Shown here: positions 17,119 through 26,900 of the stretch, one piece after another
How the letters are laid out: the number at the start of each line of letters is the position of its first letter
Position numbering within the stretch: position 1 is the first letter of the stretch
Assembly (NCBI RefSeq): GCF_002192415.1
Contig: NZ_CP021780.1
Span: forward strand, 434,001 to 498,000
DNA: 64,000 nt
Direction of reading: 5' to 3'
Source of the DNA: Paenibacillus donghaensis
GTDB lineage: Bacteria > Bacillota > Bacilli > Paenibacillales > Paenibacillaceae
Translations under genes and position numbers: made by a program
The notes under the pieces: model-generated
What the model was told of the DNA's origin: nothing
What the model saw: only the letters and a program-made list of their open reading frames with translations
Databases searched by the model: none

Positions 17119-19644
17119 ATGGCTGAAGAGGCGAATACGGCTGAAGAGATGAACATGGCCGATGCGGCGAATGAGGCTGAAGAGACGAGTGAGGCGAATG
17201 AGGCTGAAGAGACGAGTGAGGCAAATGAGGCTAAAGAGGCAAGTGAGGCAAATGAGGCTGAAGAGGCAAGTGAGGCAAATGAGGCTAAAGAGGCAAGTGA
17301 GGCAAATGAGGCTGAAGAGGCAAGTGAGGCAAATGAGGCTGAAGATGCGAGTGGCTCTGAAGAGGTGAATAGGGCCGGTGAGGAAAATACAGCCGAAAAG
17401 ATAAAGCACGCGGCGGCATGGACTCCGGCCTCCCTCGGCGGCGGCGGCTACATCACCGGCCTCATACAGCATCCGGCTGAAGCCGGGATACTGTATGCCC
17501 GCTGTGATGTGGCGGGGGTCTTCCGCAGCACGGATGGGGGCGAGAGCTGGGCCACCCTCAACGGAGGGCTGGACCAGGGATTCCACCATCAGGTGCAGAG
17601 CTTCGCGGTCAGCCCGCACCAGCCGGAGGTGCTGTTCCGCTGTTCCGGCGAGGCCCGAGGCGGAGAGATCTGCGGCGCTGTCCACCAATCGGTGGACGGC
17701 GGGAACCGCTGGCGCGAAGTCTGCAGCGGCATGGGCTTCTACGGCAACGGACCGACACGGATGTACGGCGAGGTGATTGCCGTTGACCCCCACCGGCGCG
17801 GCGTTGTCGCGGCGGGCGGATATACGGGCGGGCTGTGGGTCAGCCCGGACCATGGGGACAGCTGGGAGCAGACGATGCTCCCGGAAGAACGTTTCGGCTG
17901 CGTGGCGTTCCACCCGCAGCAGCCCGGTGTGTTGTATGCCGGGACCATCGGCGACAACGATCTGAACATGGACTATGCCGAGGTGGAGGAAGGCGGACTG
18001 CTGCGCCGCCTGCAGGATCAGCCCCGGGGCGAATCCGGCAGGCTGTACCTCAGCCAGGACAACGGACAGTCCTGGCAGCTGCTCTATGAAGGAGCGAGCT
18101 TCGCCGAGCTCTGCTTCGACAGCCGCGAGCCGCAGCGGCTGTATGCGGCCTGCATCTGGGGAGGCATCCGCGTCAGCACGGACGCGGGGCGGACTTGGTC
18201 CGCAGCCGCAGGCGGACTGCCGGCGGGCAGACACAGATACGGCACAGTGATCCAGGCCGGTACACAGCAGGGGCTGCTGTACACCGCGCCGGATGCCAGG
18301 CCGCATCATGAAGGCCTGCCGCCGATTCCGGTATACGCCTCCGGGGATGGAGGAGCGTCATGGCGGGTGGTTCATCGCCATGCTGATGAAGATCTCAGCG
18401 GGTTCCCCGCGTTTATGGATCACTTCAGCGGCGGTTCACGGGCAGCGGCCAACGGCTGGGCGATCTCCAAGATTGTAGCCGACCGCTTCATCATGAACCG
18501 GCTGTACCTGTGCAACTGGTACGGCGTAGCGATCAGTGACGATGGCGGAATGACCTGGCGGGCAGGCGGCTTCCGGGGGCTGGAGACAACATGTATGGAG
18601 GCGGTAGTTGCCGATCCTTGCCAGCCGGGCAAATTCGCGGTCACGATGGCGGATCATCCCCCCAAGGTGACGGAAGACGGCGGGGGGACCTTCTGCAATC
18701 TTCCGGGGATTCCCGGCTATTCGGGAAGCACAGCCATAACGTTATCCAAGCGGGACGACCGGCGTTATCTGTATGGGCTGGTGGGCCATGGGCGTTCTGC
18801 CTGTATTGCCGTCAGCGAGGATGGCGGTCTAACGGCCAGGGCAGTGCTGGGGCTGCCGCAAGGAATGTTCGTTCAAGCGCTGAAGGAGGACAAGCGGCGC
18901 GCCAACACTTTCTATGCTTATATTGAAGGAGCCGTTGCCAAGGGAGCAGGTGTATATCGCTCGCGTGATGGAGGAATCTCATGGCAGCAAACAGCCTTCC
19001 GCCCGCCTTCCCATGTCGCTACGCTGCCGCATCAGCAGCAATGGATTGAAGCTGAACTGATGTCAGTGGTAGTCTATCAAGTCAAGAATGCCTGCGGCTG
19101 CAATCAGCTGCTGGCCACCGATCCCTTGGCCCCTGACCGTGTGCTGCTGGGGGAATGGAGCGAAGGCCTGTGGTTGTCGGCTGACGGTGGCGACTCCTGG
19201 GAATCCATCGGCGCCGGGCTGCCTTTTCTGCAGAATGGCCGGACTTCCGTGCTGGCTGCAGTAGCCTTCTCACCCAAATCTGCCGGAACCCTCTATGCCT
19301 GTTTTATCCGTGAAGGCTTATGGCGCAGCCGGGATCACGGGCAGACCTGGAGCAAGCTGTTTCCACTCCAGGAGGGAGCAGTGTTTAATGCATCAGCGCT
19401 GACGGTATCCGCACAGGAAGAGGATGTGCTGATTCTCGCCTGCGAGCCGATGGTGCAGAGCCATGCTCCCTCCGGCGTGGTCTGCAGCCGGGATGGTGGA
19501 AGCACCTGGGACGAATGGGACATCACGTCTTTGGGTGCGGTCCGCTGGAAAGGCATCGCCCTCGATTGCGAAGGACAGTGGCTGTTGGGCGTCACCTGCG
19601 GCAATGGAGCCTACAAGGCCAAGCTAAGCTCTATTTCAAAATAA
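17119..19644 (+). CDS. Asp-box beta-propeller protein (GH74/xyloglucanase-like) with N-terminal 9-aa repeats
   Basis: 841 residues from ATG 17119, which has AGGGG about 11 nt upstream. The open frame extends further left, but only through repeat sequence. The body begins WTPASLGGGGYITGLI and carries about 11 Asp boxes (S-x-D-x-G-x-x-W: STDGGESW, SVDGGNRW, SQDNGQSW, SDDGGMTW, SRDGGSTW and others), typical of two-propeller GH74 or BNR proteins. There is no signal peptide, so it is probably cytoplasmic. The N-terminus is unusual: residues 19-77 are six copies of a 9-residue acidic repeat (EAEEASEAN type). It probably acts on oligosaccharides imported by the locus, but substrate is not inferable. 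Confidence 0.78.
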   Translation: MAEEANTAEEMNMADAANEAEETSEANEAEETSEANEAKEASEANEAEEASEANEAKEASEANEAEEASEANEAEDASGSEEVNRAGEENTAEKIKHAAAWTPASLGGGGYITGLIQHPAEAGILYARCDVAGVFRSTDGGESWATLNGGLDQGFHHQVQSFAVSPHQPEVLFRCSGEARGGEICGAVHQSVDGGNRWREVCSGMGFYGNGPTRMYGEVIAVDPHRRGVVAAGGYTGGLWVSPDHGDSWEQTMLPEERFGCVAFHPQQPGVLYAGTIGDNDLNMDYAEVEEGGLLRRLQDQPRGESGRLYLSQDNGQSWQLLYEGASFAELCFDSREPQRLYAACIWGGIRVSTDAGRTWSAAAGGLPAGRHRYGTVIQAGTQQGLLYTAPDARPHHEGLPPIPVYASGDGGASWRVVHRHADEDLSGFPAFMDHFSGGSRAAANGWAISKIVADRFIMNRLYLCNWYGVAISDDGGMTWRAGGFRGLETTCMEAVVADPCQPGKFAVTMADHPPKVTEDGGGTFCNLPGIPGYSGSTAITLSKRDDRRYLYGLVGHGRSACIAVSEDGGLTARAVLGLPQGMFVQALKEDKRRANTFYAYIEGAVAKGAGVYRSRDGGISWQQTAFRPPSHVATLPHQQQWIEAELMSVVVYQVKNACGCNQLLATDPLAPDRVLLGEWSEGLWLSADGGDSWESIGAGLPFLQNGRTSVLAAVAFSPKSAGTLYACFIREGLWRSRDHGQTWSKLFPLQEGAVFNASALTVSAQEEDVLILACEPMVQSHAPSGVVCSRDGGSTWDEWDITSLGAVRWKGIALDCEGQWLLGVTCGNGAYKAKLSSISK
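17173..17349 (+). repeat. 27-bp in-frame tandem repeat in the propeller gene
   Basis: Six full units of 27 bp at 17173-17334 plus a partial seventh, differing at a few positions (GAG/AAG, ACG/GCA). Each unit encodes nine residues, E-A-(E/K)-E-(T/A)-S-E-A-N. Confidence 0.9.
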
Positions 19645-19677
19645 GAAAGGATAAGTTTCACTTTATCCTTGATCCTT

Positions 19678-19777
19678 TATCCTTCTATTTTCGCAGAAAC
19701 GGATGCCTGAAAGCGATACGCAGTATCGCTGCTTCGGAAGCATATACTTTTCAGAGGACGGAAGCCGTTTCTTCTTA
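19678..19777 (+). repeat. Multi-stem dispersed repeat, copy R3
   Basis: Full member of the roughly 100-bp family, with inner AGCGATAC/GTATCGCT and TGCTTC/GAAGCA stems. It sits between the propeller gene and the mannanase promoter. Confidence 0.85.
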
Positions 19778-19847
19778 TCATTGAAATTAACTGAGGATCG
19801 TTGCTGCAGCACAGTTTTCGTTGCTGACGAACCTTGTTGGGTCTAAT

Positions 19848-19861
19848 AGTAAACGCTTACA
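19848..19861. promoter_or_regulatory. cre-like site (catabolite control, CcpA)
   Basis: AGTAAACGCTTACA differs only in its first base from the symmetric cre form TGTAAACGCTTACA. It lies 70-85 bp upstream of the GH26 start, suggesting glucose repression of the mannanase. Confidence 0.65.
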
Positions 19862-19931
19862 TTTGAAGTGCCGGACGATGGACGCTCCATCGTAATATAA
19901 CCGGTTCTATCCAAGTGGAGGCATGATTACA

Positions 19932-22900
19932 GTGTTGGCAAGAATAAGCAAAAGATTATGCTGTTGCTGGTTGACGGTCGTTATGATTGCAGCATCCTTC
20001 GGCGGATTATCGGCCCCTGCCCGGGCGGCGGGGGAGAATCAACTGAGCAATCCGGGATTCGAGGCGGGGGATGCAGCTTGGGAGAAATGGGGGAGTCCAG
20101 CAATCACCACTGCTGTGAAGCATAGTGGCAGCAAGGCGCTGCAGGTCAACAGAAACAGCGGCGGGGCATCGGAATCAGCAGCCGTACAGGAAGGCAAGAC
20201 CTACCGCGTGGGCATGTGGGTGAAATTTGCCGCAGCAGTAGCGGGCGGGCATGATGTGGATCTGGATTACTTTGGCACACAGCAAGGGAAGGTCAAGCTT
20301 CATTTCACCGGTTCAACCAGCTGGGAGTACCACCAGTTGCTCTACACAGCGCCGCCGGGAGTCCAGCATATCCGAATTTCCTTCTGGAACAGCACCAGCG
20401 CGGTGTATTACCTGGATGATGTGGTCATCCGCGAGAACATCGATATTGAACGGCCAACGCCGCCGGGAGCTTGGCAGACCAGCCACAACCCGGATGCGCT
20501 GAAGCTGGCGTGGGCGGAATCGACGGACGATATGGGTGTTGAAGCCTACCAGCTCGCTTATAAAAAATCCGGTTCAACCGACTGGAGCACTGTGACCCTT
20601 CCGCACCAGACAAGTGTTACCCTGCAGACCTATACCCTGCAGAATCTGGAGCCGTATTCTGTGTATGCGATCATGCTGACCGCCTTGGACGCGGCAGGCA
20701 ACAAGTCTGACCCGGTCATTGGACTCGAAGCAACGCCGGGCCCGAATCTGGTTGTGAACGGCGGACTGGAGAGCGGGGGGATTGAACCGTGGATGAACGA
20801 AGGCACGGTTACCGTGCAGACCACAACGTACGGCCCGTATTCGGGGCAGTATGCTCTGCAACTGCCGGATCAAGCTGTGGCACAAATACAAGGGATAGCT
20901 ACGGACGGCGGGACATCTTACCTGGTCAGCTATGGGAGTCGATGGGGGCTGGCACCTGCAGGGAACCAGGAGCTGGCTCTAACCTTCGAAGATGGTGTAG
21001 CAGAATCTAGACAGGTACTGCAACTGCCGCTTAGCACCGACTGGACACGCTCCGAGCAGATGCTTGTGTCCGACTCGGAGATTACAAGCATAGGGCTTGC
21101 GGCCAGCAATCTGTCAGGAACGGATCTGCTGCTGGATGAAGTGTTCATAGGCAGGCTGCCGGCGCTGCCTGCAGAGCTTGCGCCTGCTGCGCCGGCCGGG
21201 CTGGCAGTGAACGCAGTCGACGGCGTATCGGCCCAGCTGCAGTGGGAGGCGGCAGTCAGTCTTTTTGGCATCAAGGAATATAGAGTAGCTTACCAGAAGG
21301 AGGGTTCCGGTCCATGGGAGCAGGTTACGGTCCCCTATGCACCGGGCGTGTCCATGTACTCCTACAAGCTGGAGGGGCTGTCGCCGGAGAGCAATTATAA
21401 CCTGACGGTCAAAGCAATAAGCGCAGCGGATTCCTTGTCTCCGGCTAGTGAAATTCAGTTAACAACGATAGACATGCATCCGGTCAATCCGAATGCTTCA
21501 GTGGAAGCCTCCGATCTGCTGGACCGGCTGTACACTTCCGTAGGACACACCGTCTATACCGGCCAGCATAACTATTATGAGGAACCTTTGGTCTGGTATG
21601 ACAAGGCAGCGGAGCTGACGGGGTATTACCCGGCAATCTGGGGATCGGACTTCGCCTATTATACAGGCGGAGATTTCGCCGGGCTGCGCCAGACCATGAT
21701 TGACACAGCGATTGATGCAAGCGGGCAAGGGGCGATGATCACATTGACCTATCATCAGCCACGCCCGATGGATGCGCCAACCGCCGGTTGGGAAAGTGTG
21801 ACCGGCAATGTTACCGAAGCGGAGATGACCGAGATCGTTACACCGGGAACCGTGCTCTATAACCAGTGGGCGGCCCAGATCGATGAAGTTGCAGGTTACC
21901 TGGCCCAGCTGGAGGCTGAGGACATTCCGGTGTTATGGCGCCCGTATCATGAGATGAATGCGGAATTCTTCTGGTGGGGGGCAAGGCCTGAGCTGTTCCG
22001 GCAGCTATGGTACAACATGTACGACCGGCTGACGAACCAACACGGGCTGGACAATCTGATCTGGGTATGGAGCCCCAACGCCGAAAGCTCCTGGGCTTAT
22101 GACTCCACGCCTTATTATCCCGGCCACACTTCTGTGGATGTGCTGGCTATGGATATCTACAATAATGATTACAGGGATACCTATTACAACAAGCTGGTGA
22201 AGCTGAGCGGCGGAAGACCGATTGCCGTCGGGGAGAATGGGGAGCTGCCAGATCTGGATATGTTCGCGGCGAAGCAGCAGCGTTACGTCTATTTCATGAC
22301 CTGGTCGCAATATCTGACCGATAAGAATTCGATCAGCAGTATTCAAGGGGTATACAGTCATCCCCGGGCCGGCAACAATGGCGAAACCGGCAATGGCCCG
22401 TTTGTGCCGCCGCCTGCCGAACGCTACAGCATTGATGATTTTGAGCAATACGGGGGCTCCAACAGCAGTCTGCGTTCCAAGTGGCAGCGCAATACCTCGG
22501 GCAATGCCGCTTCAGTTACGCTGGACGTATATGAGAAGAACAGCGGCAGCTACGGGCTGAAGCTGGATTATACGATTGGCAATCCCGGATATGCCGGGCT
22601 GTACCGCAGCCTGGGCAAGGAGTGGCCGGGGATGGAGGCGATAGAGTTCTGGCTGAAGCCGGACGGCTCCAACCGGCAGCTTGCTGTTCAGTTTCATGAG
22701 ACAAACGGCGAGGTGTGGGAAGCGGGGCTCCGCCTCCAGGGTACAGCTCCCGTGCTGGTGCGCCTTCCGTTTACGTCCTTTCAGCGTCCAGGCTGGTCCA
22801 CCGGAGGCAACGGGCTGATTGATCTGGGATCGATCAGGGAATTTGCCTTCTATGTCGCCCAGGGCAACGGCGCGGTGGGCAGCGGGACACTCTATATCGA

Positions 22901-22943
22901 CGATGTGAGTGCAGTTAAGCTGCCTGTGCCTGATGAGGAATAA
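19932..22943 (+). CDS. Secreted beta-mannanase, GH26, multidomain
   Basis: About 1003 residues from GTG 19932 (GGAGG at 19917-19921). ATG 19923 is too close to that site, and TTG 19935 is also possible. A signal peptide ends near SAPARA-AGENQ. Next come a carbohydrate-binding module (about 32-165), an FN3 domain (RPTPPGAW onward), a second binding module, a second FN3 (about 420-510) and the GH26 catalytic domain. The acid/base is Glu674 in RPYHEMN and the nucleophile Glu768 in AVGENGE. A C-terminal CBM-like domain (YSIDDFEQYGG onward) ends the protein. It should cleave beta-1,4-mannan or galactomannan outside the cell. Confidence 0.93.
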   Translation: MLARISKRLCCCWLTVVMIAASFGGLSAPARAAGENQLSNPGFEAGDAAWEKWGSPAITTAVKHSGSKALQVNRNSGGASESAAVQEGKTYRVGMWVKFAAAVAGGHDVDLDYFGTQQGKVKLHFTGSTSWEYHQLLYTAPPGVQHIRISFWNSTSAVYYLDDVVIRENIDIERPTPPGAWQTSHNPDALKLAWAESTDDMGVEAYQLAYKKSGSTDWSTVTLPHQTSVTLQTYTLQNLEPYSVYAIMLTALDAAGNKSDPVIGLEATPGPNLVVNGGLESGGIEPWMNEGTVTVQTTTYGPYSGQYALQLPDQAVAQIQGIATDGGTSYLVSYGSRWGLAPAGNQELALTFEDGVAESRQVLQLPLSTDWTRSEQMLVSDSEITSIGLAASNLSGTDLLLDEVFIGRLPALPAELAPAAPAGLAVNAVDGVSAQLQWEAAVSLFGIKEYRVAYQKEGSGPWEQVTVPYAPGVSMYSYKLEGLSPESNYNLTVKAISAADSLSPASEIQLTTIDMHPVNPNASVEASDLLDRLYTSVGHTVYTGQHNYYEEPLVWYDKAAELTGYYPAIWGSDFAYYTGGDFAGLRQTMIDTAIDASGQGAMITLTYHQPRPMDAPTAGWESVTGNVTEAEMTEIVTPGTVLYNQWAAQIDEVAGYLAQLEAEDIPVLWRPYHEMNAEFFWWGARPELFRQLWYNMYDRLTNQHGLDNLIWVWSPNAESSWAYDSTPYYPGHTSVDVLAMDIYNNDYRDTYYNKLVKLSGGRPIAVGENGELPDLDMFAAKQQRYVYFMTWSQYLTDKNSISSIQGVYSHPRAGNNGETGNGPFVPPPAERYSIDDFEQYGGSNSSLRSKWQRNTSGNAASVTLDVYEKNSGSYGLKLDYTIGNPGYAGLYRSLGKEWPGMEAIEFWLKPDGSNRQLAVQFHETNGEVWEAGLRLQGTAPVLVRLPFTSFQRPGWSTGGNGLIDLGSIREFAFYVAQGNGAVGSGTLYIDDVSAVKLPVPDEE

Positions 22944-22945
22944 CA

Positions 22946-22979
22946 GGGCTGCATACAAACCTAATCTGTGGTGCAGCCC
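22946..22979 (+). terminator. Hairpin after the GH26 gene
   Basis: GGGCTGCA pairs with TGCAGCCC. The T run is poor, so it may be an mRNA-stabilising or weak termination structure. Confidence 0.5.
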
Positions 22980-23066
22980 GGGCGGAAGTATTCGGCAGTG
23001 CCCAGTGGCTTGGGCCTAATGCGGCCAGCAATTTCGGAAGCCAATGAACTATCATGCAGGTAGTGG

Positions 23067-23113
23067 ACCCGTACAGATTAGTTGCGTTATCTGCAACTGG
23101 ATGGACGGGTTTT
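23067..23113 (+). terminator. Nested hairpin/attenuator ahead of the ABC permease genes
   Basis: ACCCGT at 23067-23072 pairs with ACGGGT at 23105-23110, followed by TTTT. Inside is AGTTGC-GTTATCT-GCAACT, which resembles a single unit of the four-hairpin elements. Nothing else coding is visible in the 300 bp between the GH26 and permease genes. Confidence 0.5.
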
Positions 23114-23248
23114 CACTATTATTGCAGAGGTGTAGAAGCCAAATATGTTTCGTTGCCAGACCACACTTTTCGTTGGTTGCGGTACTGGAACGCACTGCTC
23201 GATTTCACTAAAATTAAGCTAAGAACAACAACAGAAAGGATGACACAC

Positions 23249-24202
23249 TTGGAAATCGAGCGCAGGCTCTTGCGCGGCAGAGGCGGCGGGCAGGCCGTCT
23301 GGTGGCGGCGGTGGGCCGGACAATGGGACATTCAGCTGATGGTTCTGCCGGCGCTGGTGTTTATCTTTATCTTCAGCTACCTGCCCATGTACGGTGTTCT
23401 AATGGCTTTTCAGGATTATCAGCTCTTTGGCGGCTTCTTCAACAGTCCATGGGTTGGGACCAAACATTTCGCGGCTTTCTTCAGCTCCCCCGATTTCTGG
23501 ACAGTGATGCGCAACACCATTGTCATCAGCTTGCTGAAGCTGGGCATCGGATTTCCGGCTCCCATTCTGCTCGCCCTGATGCTGAACGAAATCCGTGCGC
23601 TGCTGTTCAAAAGAATCATTCAGACCGTCAGCTATCTGCCGCATTTTCTGTCCTGGGTCATCGTCGGCGGGGTCGTCGGCTCGATGCTTTCGACTGATAA
23701 TGGAAGCGTTAACATGCTGCTGCTGAAGCTGAATCTGATCCATGAGCCGGTCAGCTTCCTGTCTGTGCCGGAGTATTTCTGGGGCATTCTTGTCGGAACG
23801 GGAATCTGGAAGGAAATGGGGTTTGCCGCGATCGTATACCTGGCAGCGATTGCAGGGATCGATCCCCATCTCTACGAAGCCGCAGCCATAGACGGAGCCG
23901 GGCGCTTCAAACAGATTCAACTGATTACCTTACCCTGCATCCGGCCGGTTATTATTATCTTCATGATTCTGGCCGTGGGCAACATCCTGAATGCCGGGTT
24001 TGAGGATATTCTGATTCTGGCTACCAACCCTGTGCTGCGTGATGTGTCGGATGTTATTGATACGTATGTGTACCGGATGGGGTTTCTGAACAACCGCTAC
24101 TCCTATGCGGCTGCAGCCGGATTGTTCAAGGCCATTGTCAGTGTCGGGCTGCTGGCGGCCGCTAACCGGGCAGCGAGAAAGATGGGCTCCAGCTTATGGT
24201 AA
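23249..24202 (+). CDS. Sugar ABC transporter permease (LplB/YteP type)
   Basis: 317 residues from TTG 23249 (AAAGGA 8 nt upstream). ATG 23240 falls within the ribosome site, and longer frames lack one. Six membrane helices are present, starting near IQLMVLPALVFIFIFSYLPMYG. The EAA-loop motif EAAAIDGAGRFKQIQLITLP docks the ATPase. This is the LplB-like partner of CUT1-type oligosaccharide importers. No ATPase gene is present in the locus, so a shared MsmX-like ATPase is expected (inference). Confidence 0.9.
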   Translation: MEIERRLLRGRGGGQAVWWRRWAGQWDIQLMVLPALVFIFIFSYLPMYGVLMAFQDYQLFGGFFNSPWVGTKHFAAFFSSPDFWTVMRNTIVISLLKLGIGFPAPILLALMLNEIRALLFKRIIQTVSYLPHFLSWVIVGGVVGSMLSTDNGSVNMLLLKLNLIHEPVSFLSVPEYFWGILVGTGIWKEMGFAAIVYLAAIAGIDPHLYEAAAIDGAGRFKQIQLITLPCIRPVIIIFMILAVGNILNAGFEDILILATNPVLRDVSDVIDTYVYRMGFLNNRYSYAAAAGLFKAIVSVGLLAAANRAARKMGSSLW

Positions 24203-24233
24203 TCCAATATCGAACAGGAGAGGGGGAGAAGAG

Positions 24234-25139
24234 ATGATGAAGCTTTCGGCGGGTGACAAGGTTCTCCAGGTGTTCATCTACATTCTGATGCTGCTGCTGG
24301 GCTTCGTCACCCTCTACCCCTTCTGGAACTCATTGGTCATCTCGCTTAACTCGGGGGCGGATACCGCCCTTGGCGGCATTACCTTCTGGCCCCGCAGTCC
24401 GACACTGGATAACTATGAGGTGGTCTTCCGCGACAGCCGCATCGGGCAGGCTTTCCTGATCTCCGCCCTGCGGACGGTATCCGGCACACTGCTGTCCGTG
24501 CTGTTCACAGCCGTTCTGGCCTACGGCCTCTCCAGGCATGAGCTGATGGGCCGCAAATATTATATGGTGTTCTGTGTGGTGACGATGTATTTCAGCGGCG
24601 GGCTGATTCCAACCTTCCTGCTGCTGCGCGAGTTCGGGATGATGGATACCTTCTGGGTACTGATTATTCCCGGCATGATCAGCGTGTACAATATGATTAT
24701 TTTCCGGACGTTTTTTCTCGGGCTGCCCGCCGGGCTGGCCGAATCGGCGAGGATTGACGGCTGCAATCATATCGGCGTGCTGATCCGGATTATTCTGCCC
24801 ATCTCCGGGCCGGTGGTAGCTACATTGTCGCTGTTTACCGCCGTTTATCACTGGAATGAGTGGTTCTCGGCCAGCATCTATATTAATAATCCGAATTTGA
24901 TCCCGATCCAGACGCTGCTGAAGCAGATCCTCAATTCCAACATTGTCACGGATCAGCTGCTTCAGGCGATAGGCACCAACGCGGCTGCCCAGGACCGCCT
25001 GTCATTGGTTCAGACTGTAACGAGCAAATCCCTGATTATGGCTACAACGATGGTTGCCACGCTGCCCATAGTGCTGGTATATCCATTTTTGCAGAAATAT
25101 TTTGTCAAAGGTGTACTGATCGGCTCCATTAAGGAATAA
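24234..25139 (+). CDS. Sugar ABC transporter permease (LplC/YtcP type)
   Basis: 301 residues. ATG 24234 follows AGGAGAGGGGGAG. Six helices are visible, beginning VFIYILMLLLGFVTLYPFWNSL. The EAA-loop is ESARIDGCNHIGVLIRIILP and the typical C-terminus is YFVKGVLIGSIKE. It is the second permease of the importer and is followed after 30 bp by the binding protein gene. Confidence 0.92.
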   Translation: MMKLSAGDKVLQVFIYILMLLLGFVTLYPFWNSLVISLNSGADTALGGITFWPRSPTLDNYEVVFRDSRIGQAFLISALRTVSGTLLSVLFTAVLAYGLSRHELMGRKYYMVFCVVTMYFSGGLIPTFLLLREFGMMDTFWVLIIPGMISVYNMIIFRTFFLGLPAGLAESARIDGCNHIGVLIRIILPISGPVVATLSLFTAVYHWNEWFSASIYINNPNLIPIQTLLKQILNSNIVTDQLLQAIGTNAAAQDRLSLVQTVTSKSLIMATTMVATLPIVLVYPFLQKYFVKGVLIGSIKE

Positions 25140-25169
25140 TCAGATTGACAGTAGAGAGGGGTTCTTCAT

Positions 25170-26825
25170 TTGAAAAGAAAACGCTCAACACGCTTATTGC
25201 CGCTGGTTGTCCTGCTCTGCACCGCACTGCTCGCGGGCTGCGGCGGCAACAATGCCGCTGCTCCGAGCACCCCGGAGCCAACCCAGGCACCGGCTGCCAC
25301 GGAAGCGGCGACGACGGCTGCGCCGGAGGAGAATGCAACAGCTGCAAGCAAGGTCAAACCTGTTACATTCAGCTATTACAGCAATTATGACTGGGATACC
25401 ACAGAGCCTTGGGGTGAGGACTCCACCACCAAGTGGATCTCGGATAACCTGAAGGTGAATATGACCGCCATCCAGTCAAGCGGTGCAGCAGAGACGAAGC
25501 TCAGCACAATGATTGCTTCAGGCAGCCTGCCGGATGTGATGATGATGGACCGGGGGGCCAACGTAGAGCGGCTGCGCCAGAACGGTCTGCTCGTAGCTTT
25601 TGATGAATACCTGGATAAATACCCGAATCTGAAGAACAACGCCGGTGAAGCCACGCTTGGCATGCTCCGCTCCGAGGACGGCAAGCTGTATCAATTCCCG
25701 AACTGGTATACCTCCAGCCCGAACGGCAATGGCGGCTGGATCATCAACAAGAAGATTTACAAGGAGCTGGGTTCGCCCAAGCTGGAGACCTTTGACGATT
25801 TATATGCCTATCTGCTGCAGGTGAAGGAGAAATATCCCGATGTCGTGCCGCTTGAGATCGGCGCCAAAGCCAGAGGGCTGGAAACCATGTATGGGGGCTG
25901 GGCCGAGAACAAACCTTATCTGCCCAAAGCCAATCCGTCGGGCAATGCGCTGACCTCAATTTTTACAGATGAAGTCTATATCCAGAACATACAATATGCC
26001 AGCAAGCTGTTCCGCGAGAAGCTGATCACCCAGGATGTGTTCACTCAGACCGCCGACCAGCTCTCAGAGAAGCTGAACACAGGCCGGGTAGCGGTATTCG
26101 TGGATGGCGACGTAGCCAATCCGGGAGCCAAGGCCAATGCCATGCTGCAGGCCACCGACCCGGAGGCAGGTTTTGATATCATTCCACCGATTCATAAAGC
26201 CGGCCTTGATCCGGCCAAAATTACACCGAACAACTACAACTCGCTGGGCTGGAATGTGCTGGTCATTACCAAAAGCGCCAAGGACCCGGAAGCCATCTTC
26301 TCTTATCTGGACTGGGTGACTAGCGATGAAGGACAGCGTATCCTCAATTTCGGCCGTCAGGGACTCTTCTGGGATGAAGTGGATGCGGATGGCGTTCCAA
26401 TTCCGAATGATGCTGCACTGAATACGGCGCAGGCCGAGAAGAGCAAGGAGAAGATTGGGCGCTTCAACTGGGTAGGCAACACCACCTTCATCGACCAGAC
26501 GAAAGCGAAGATGGATGCCCTGCTGCCGATTGAGAAGCAGAACTGGACGACGCTGGCGCAAACTAAGGTGACCTGGAAGACCTCCAGGAACTTCACGGAA
26601 TTCGTCAATCTCGATCCGCTGCCCGATTCGGAGGAAGGTACCATTGCCACAACTGTAAATGATATTTTCCTGGAAGTGAACGCGAAGGCGCTGTACGCCA
26701 AGAACGAAGAGGAAGTCAGCAAGCTGCTCACCAAGGCCGATGAGGATGCCAAACGTGCAGGATATGAGAAGCTGCTGACCTTCCAGACCGAAAGATGGAA
26801 GAACAACCTCAGTAAGCTGAAATAA
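25170..26825 (+). CDS. Extracellular solute-binding lipoprotein (YtcQ/LplA-like)
   Basis: 551 residues starting at TTG 25170 after GAGAGGGG. The signal peptide ends in the lipobox LLAGC, with the lipidated Cys followed by a Pro/Ala/Thr-rich linker. The mature part is a CUT1-type binding protein (VTFSYYSNYDWDTTEPWG, IASGSLPDVMMMDRG, NYNSLGWNVLVITKSAKDPEA). It should bind oligosaccharides released by the GH26 enzyme and deliver them to the two permeases. A terminator follows. Confidence 0.92.
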   Translation: MKRKRSTRLLPLVVLLCTALLAGCGGNNAAAPSTPEPTQAPAATEAATTAAPEENATAASKVKPVTFSYYSNYDWDTTEPWGEDSTTKWISDNLKVNMTAIQSSGAAETKLSTMIASGSLPDVMMMDRGANVERLRQNGLLVAFDEYLDKYPNLKNNAGEATLGMLRSEDGKLYQFPNWYTSSPNGNGGWIINKKIYKELGSPKLETFDDLYAYLLQVKEKYPDVVPLEIGAKARGLETMYGGWAENKPYLPKANPSGNALTSIFTDEVYIQNIQYASKLFREKLITQDVFTQTADQLSEKLNTGRVAVFVDGDVANPGAKANAMLQATDPEAGFDIIPPIHKAGLDPAKITPNNYNSLGWNVLVITKSAKDPEAIFSYLDWVTSDEGQRILNFGRQGLFWDEVDADGVPIPNDAALNTAQAEKSKEKIGRFNWVGNTTFIDQTKAKMDALLPIEKQNWTTLAQTKVTWKTSRNFTEFVNLDPLPDSEEGTIATTVNDIFLEVNAKALYAKNEEEVSKLLTKADEDAKRAGYEKLLTFQTERWKNNLSKLK

Positions 26826-26848
26826 TGTTAGAGCCAGCCGAAAACGTG

Positions 26849-26880
26849 GGGTATACTGAAGCCAAGTGTACCCTTTTTTT
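26849..26880 (+). terminator. Rho-independent terminator after the binding-protein gene
   Basis: GGGTATACT pairs with AGTGTACCC (one G-T pair) and runs into seven Ts. Confidence 0.88.
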
Positions 26881-26900
26881 AAAAATACCACGACATCAAG

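Noticed and set aside
17095..18309. Long 404-codon minus-strand frame opposite the propeller gene
   Set aside because: It is a mirror of GC-rich coding and the 27-bp repeat (CLFSLICLT repeats) with no family motif.
23054..23248. 65-residue N-terminal extension of the first permease
   Set aside because: It covers a hairpin/attenuator, has no ribosome site, and the family starts near the TTG at 23249.
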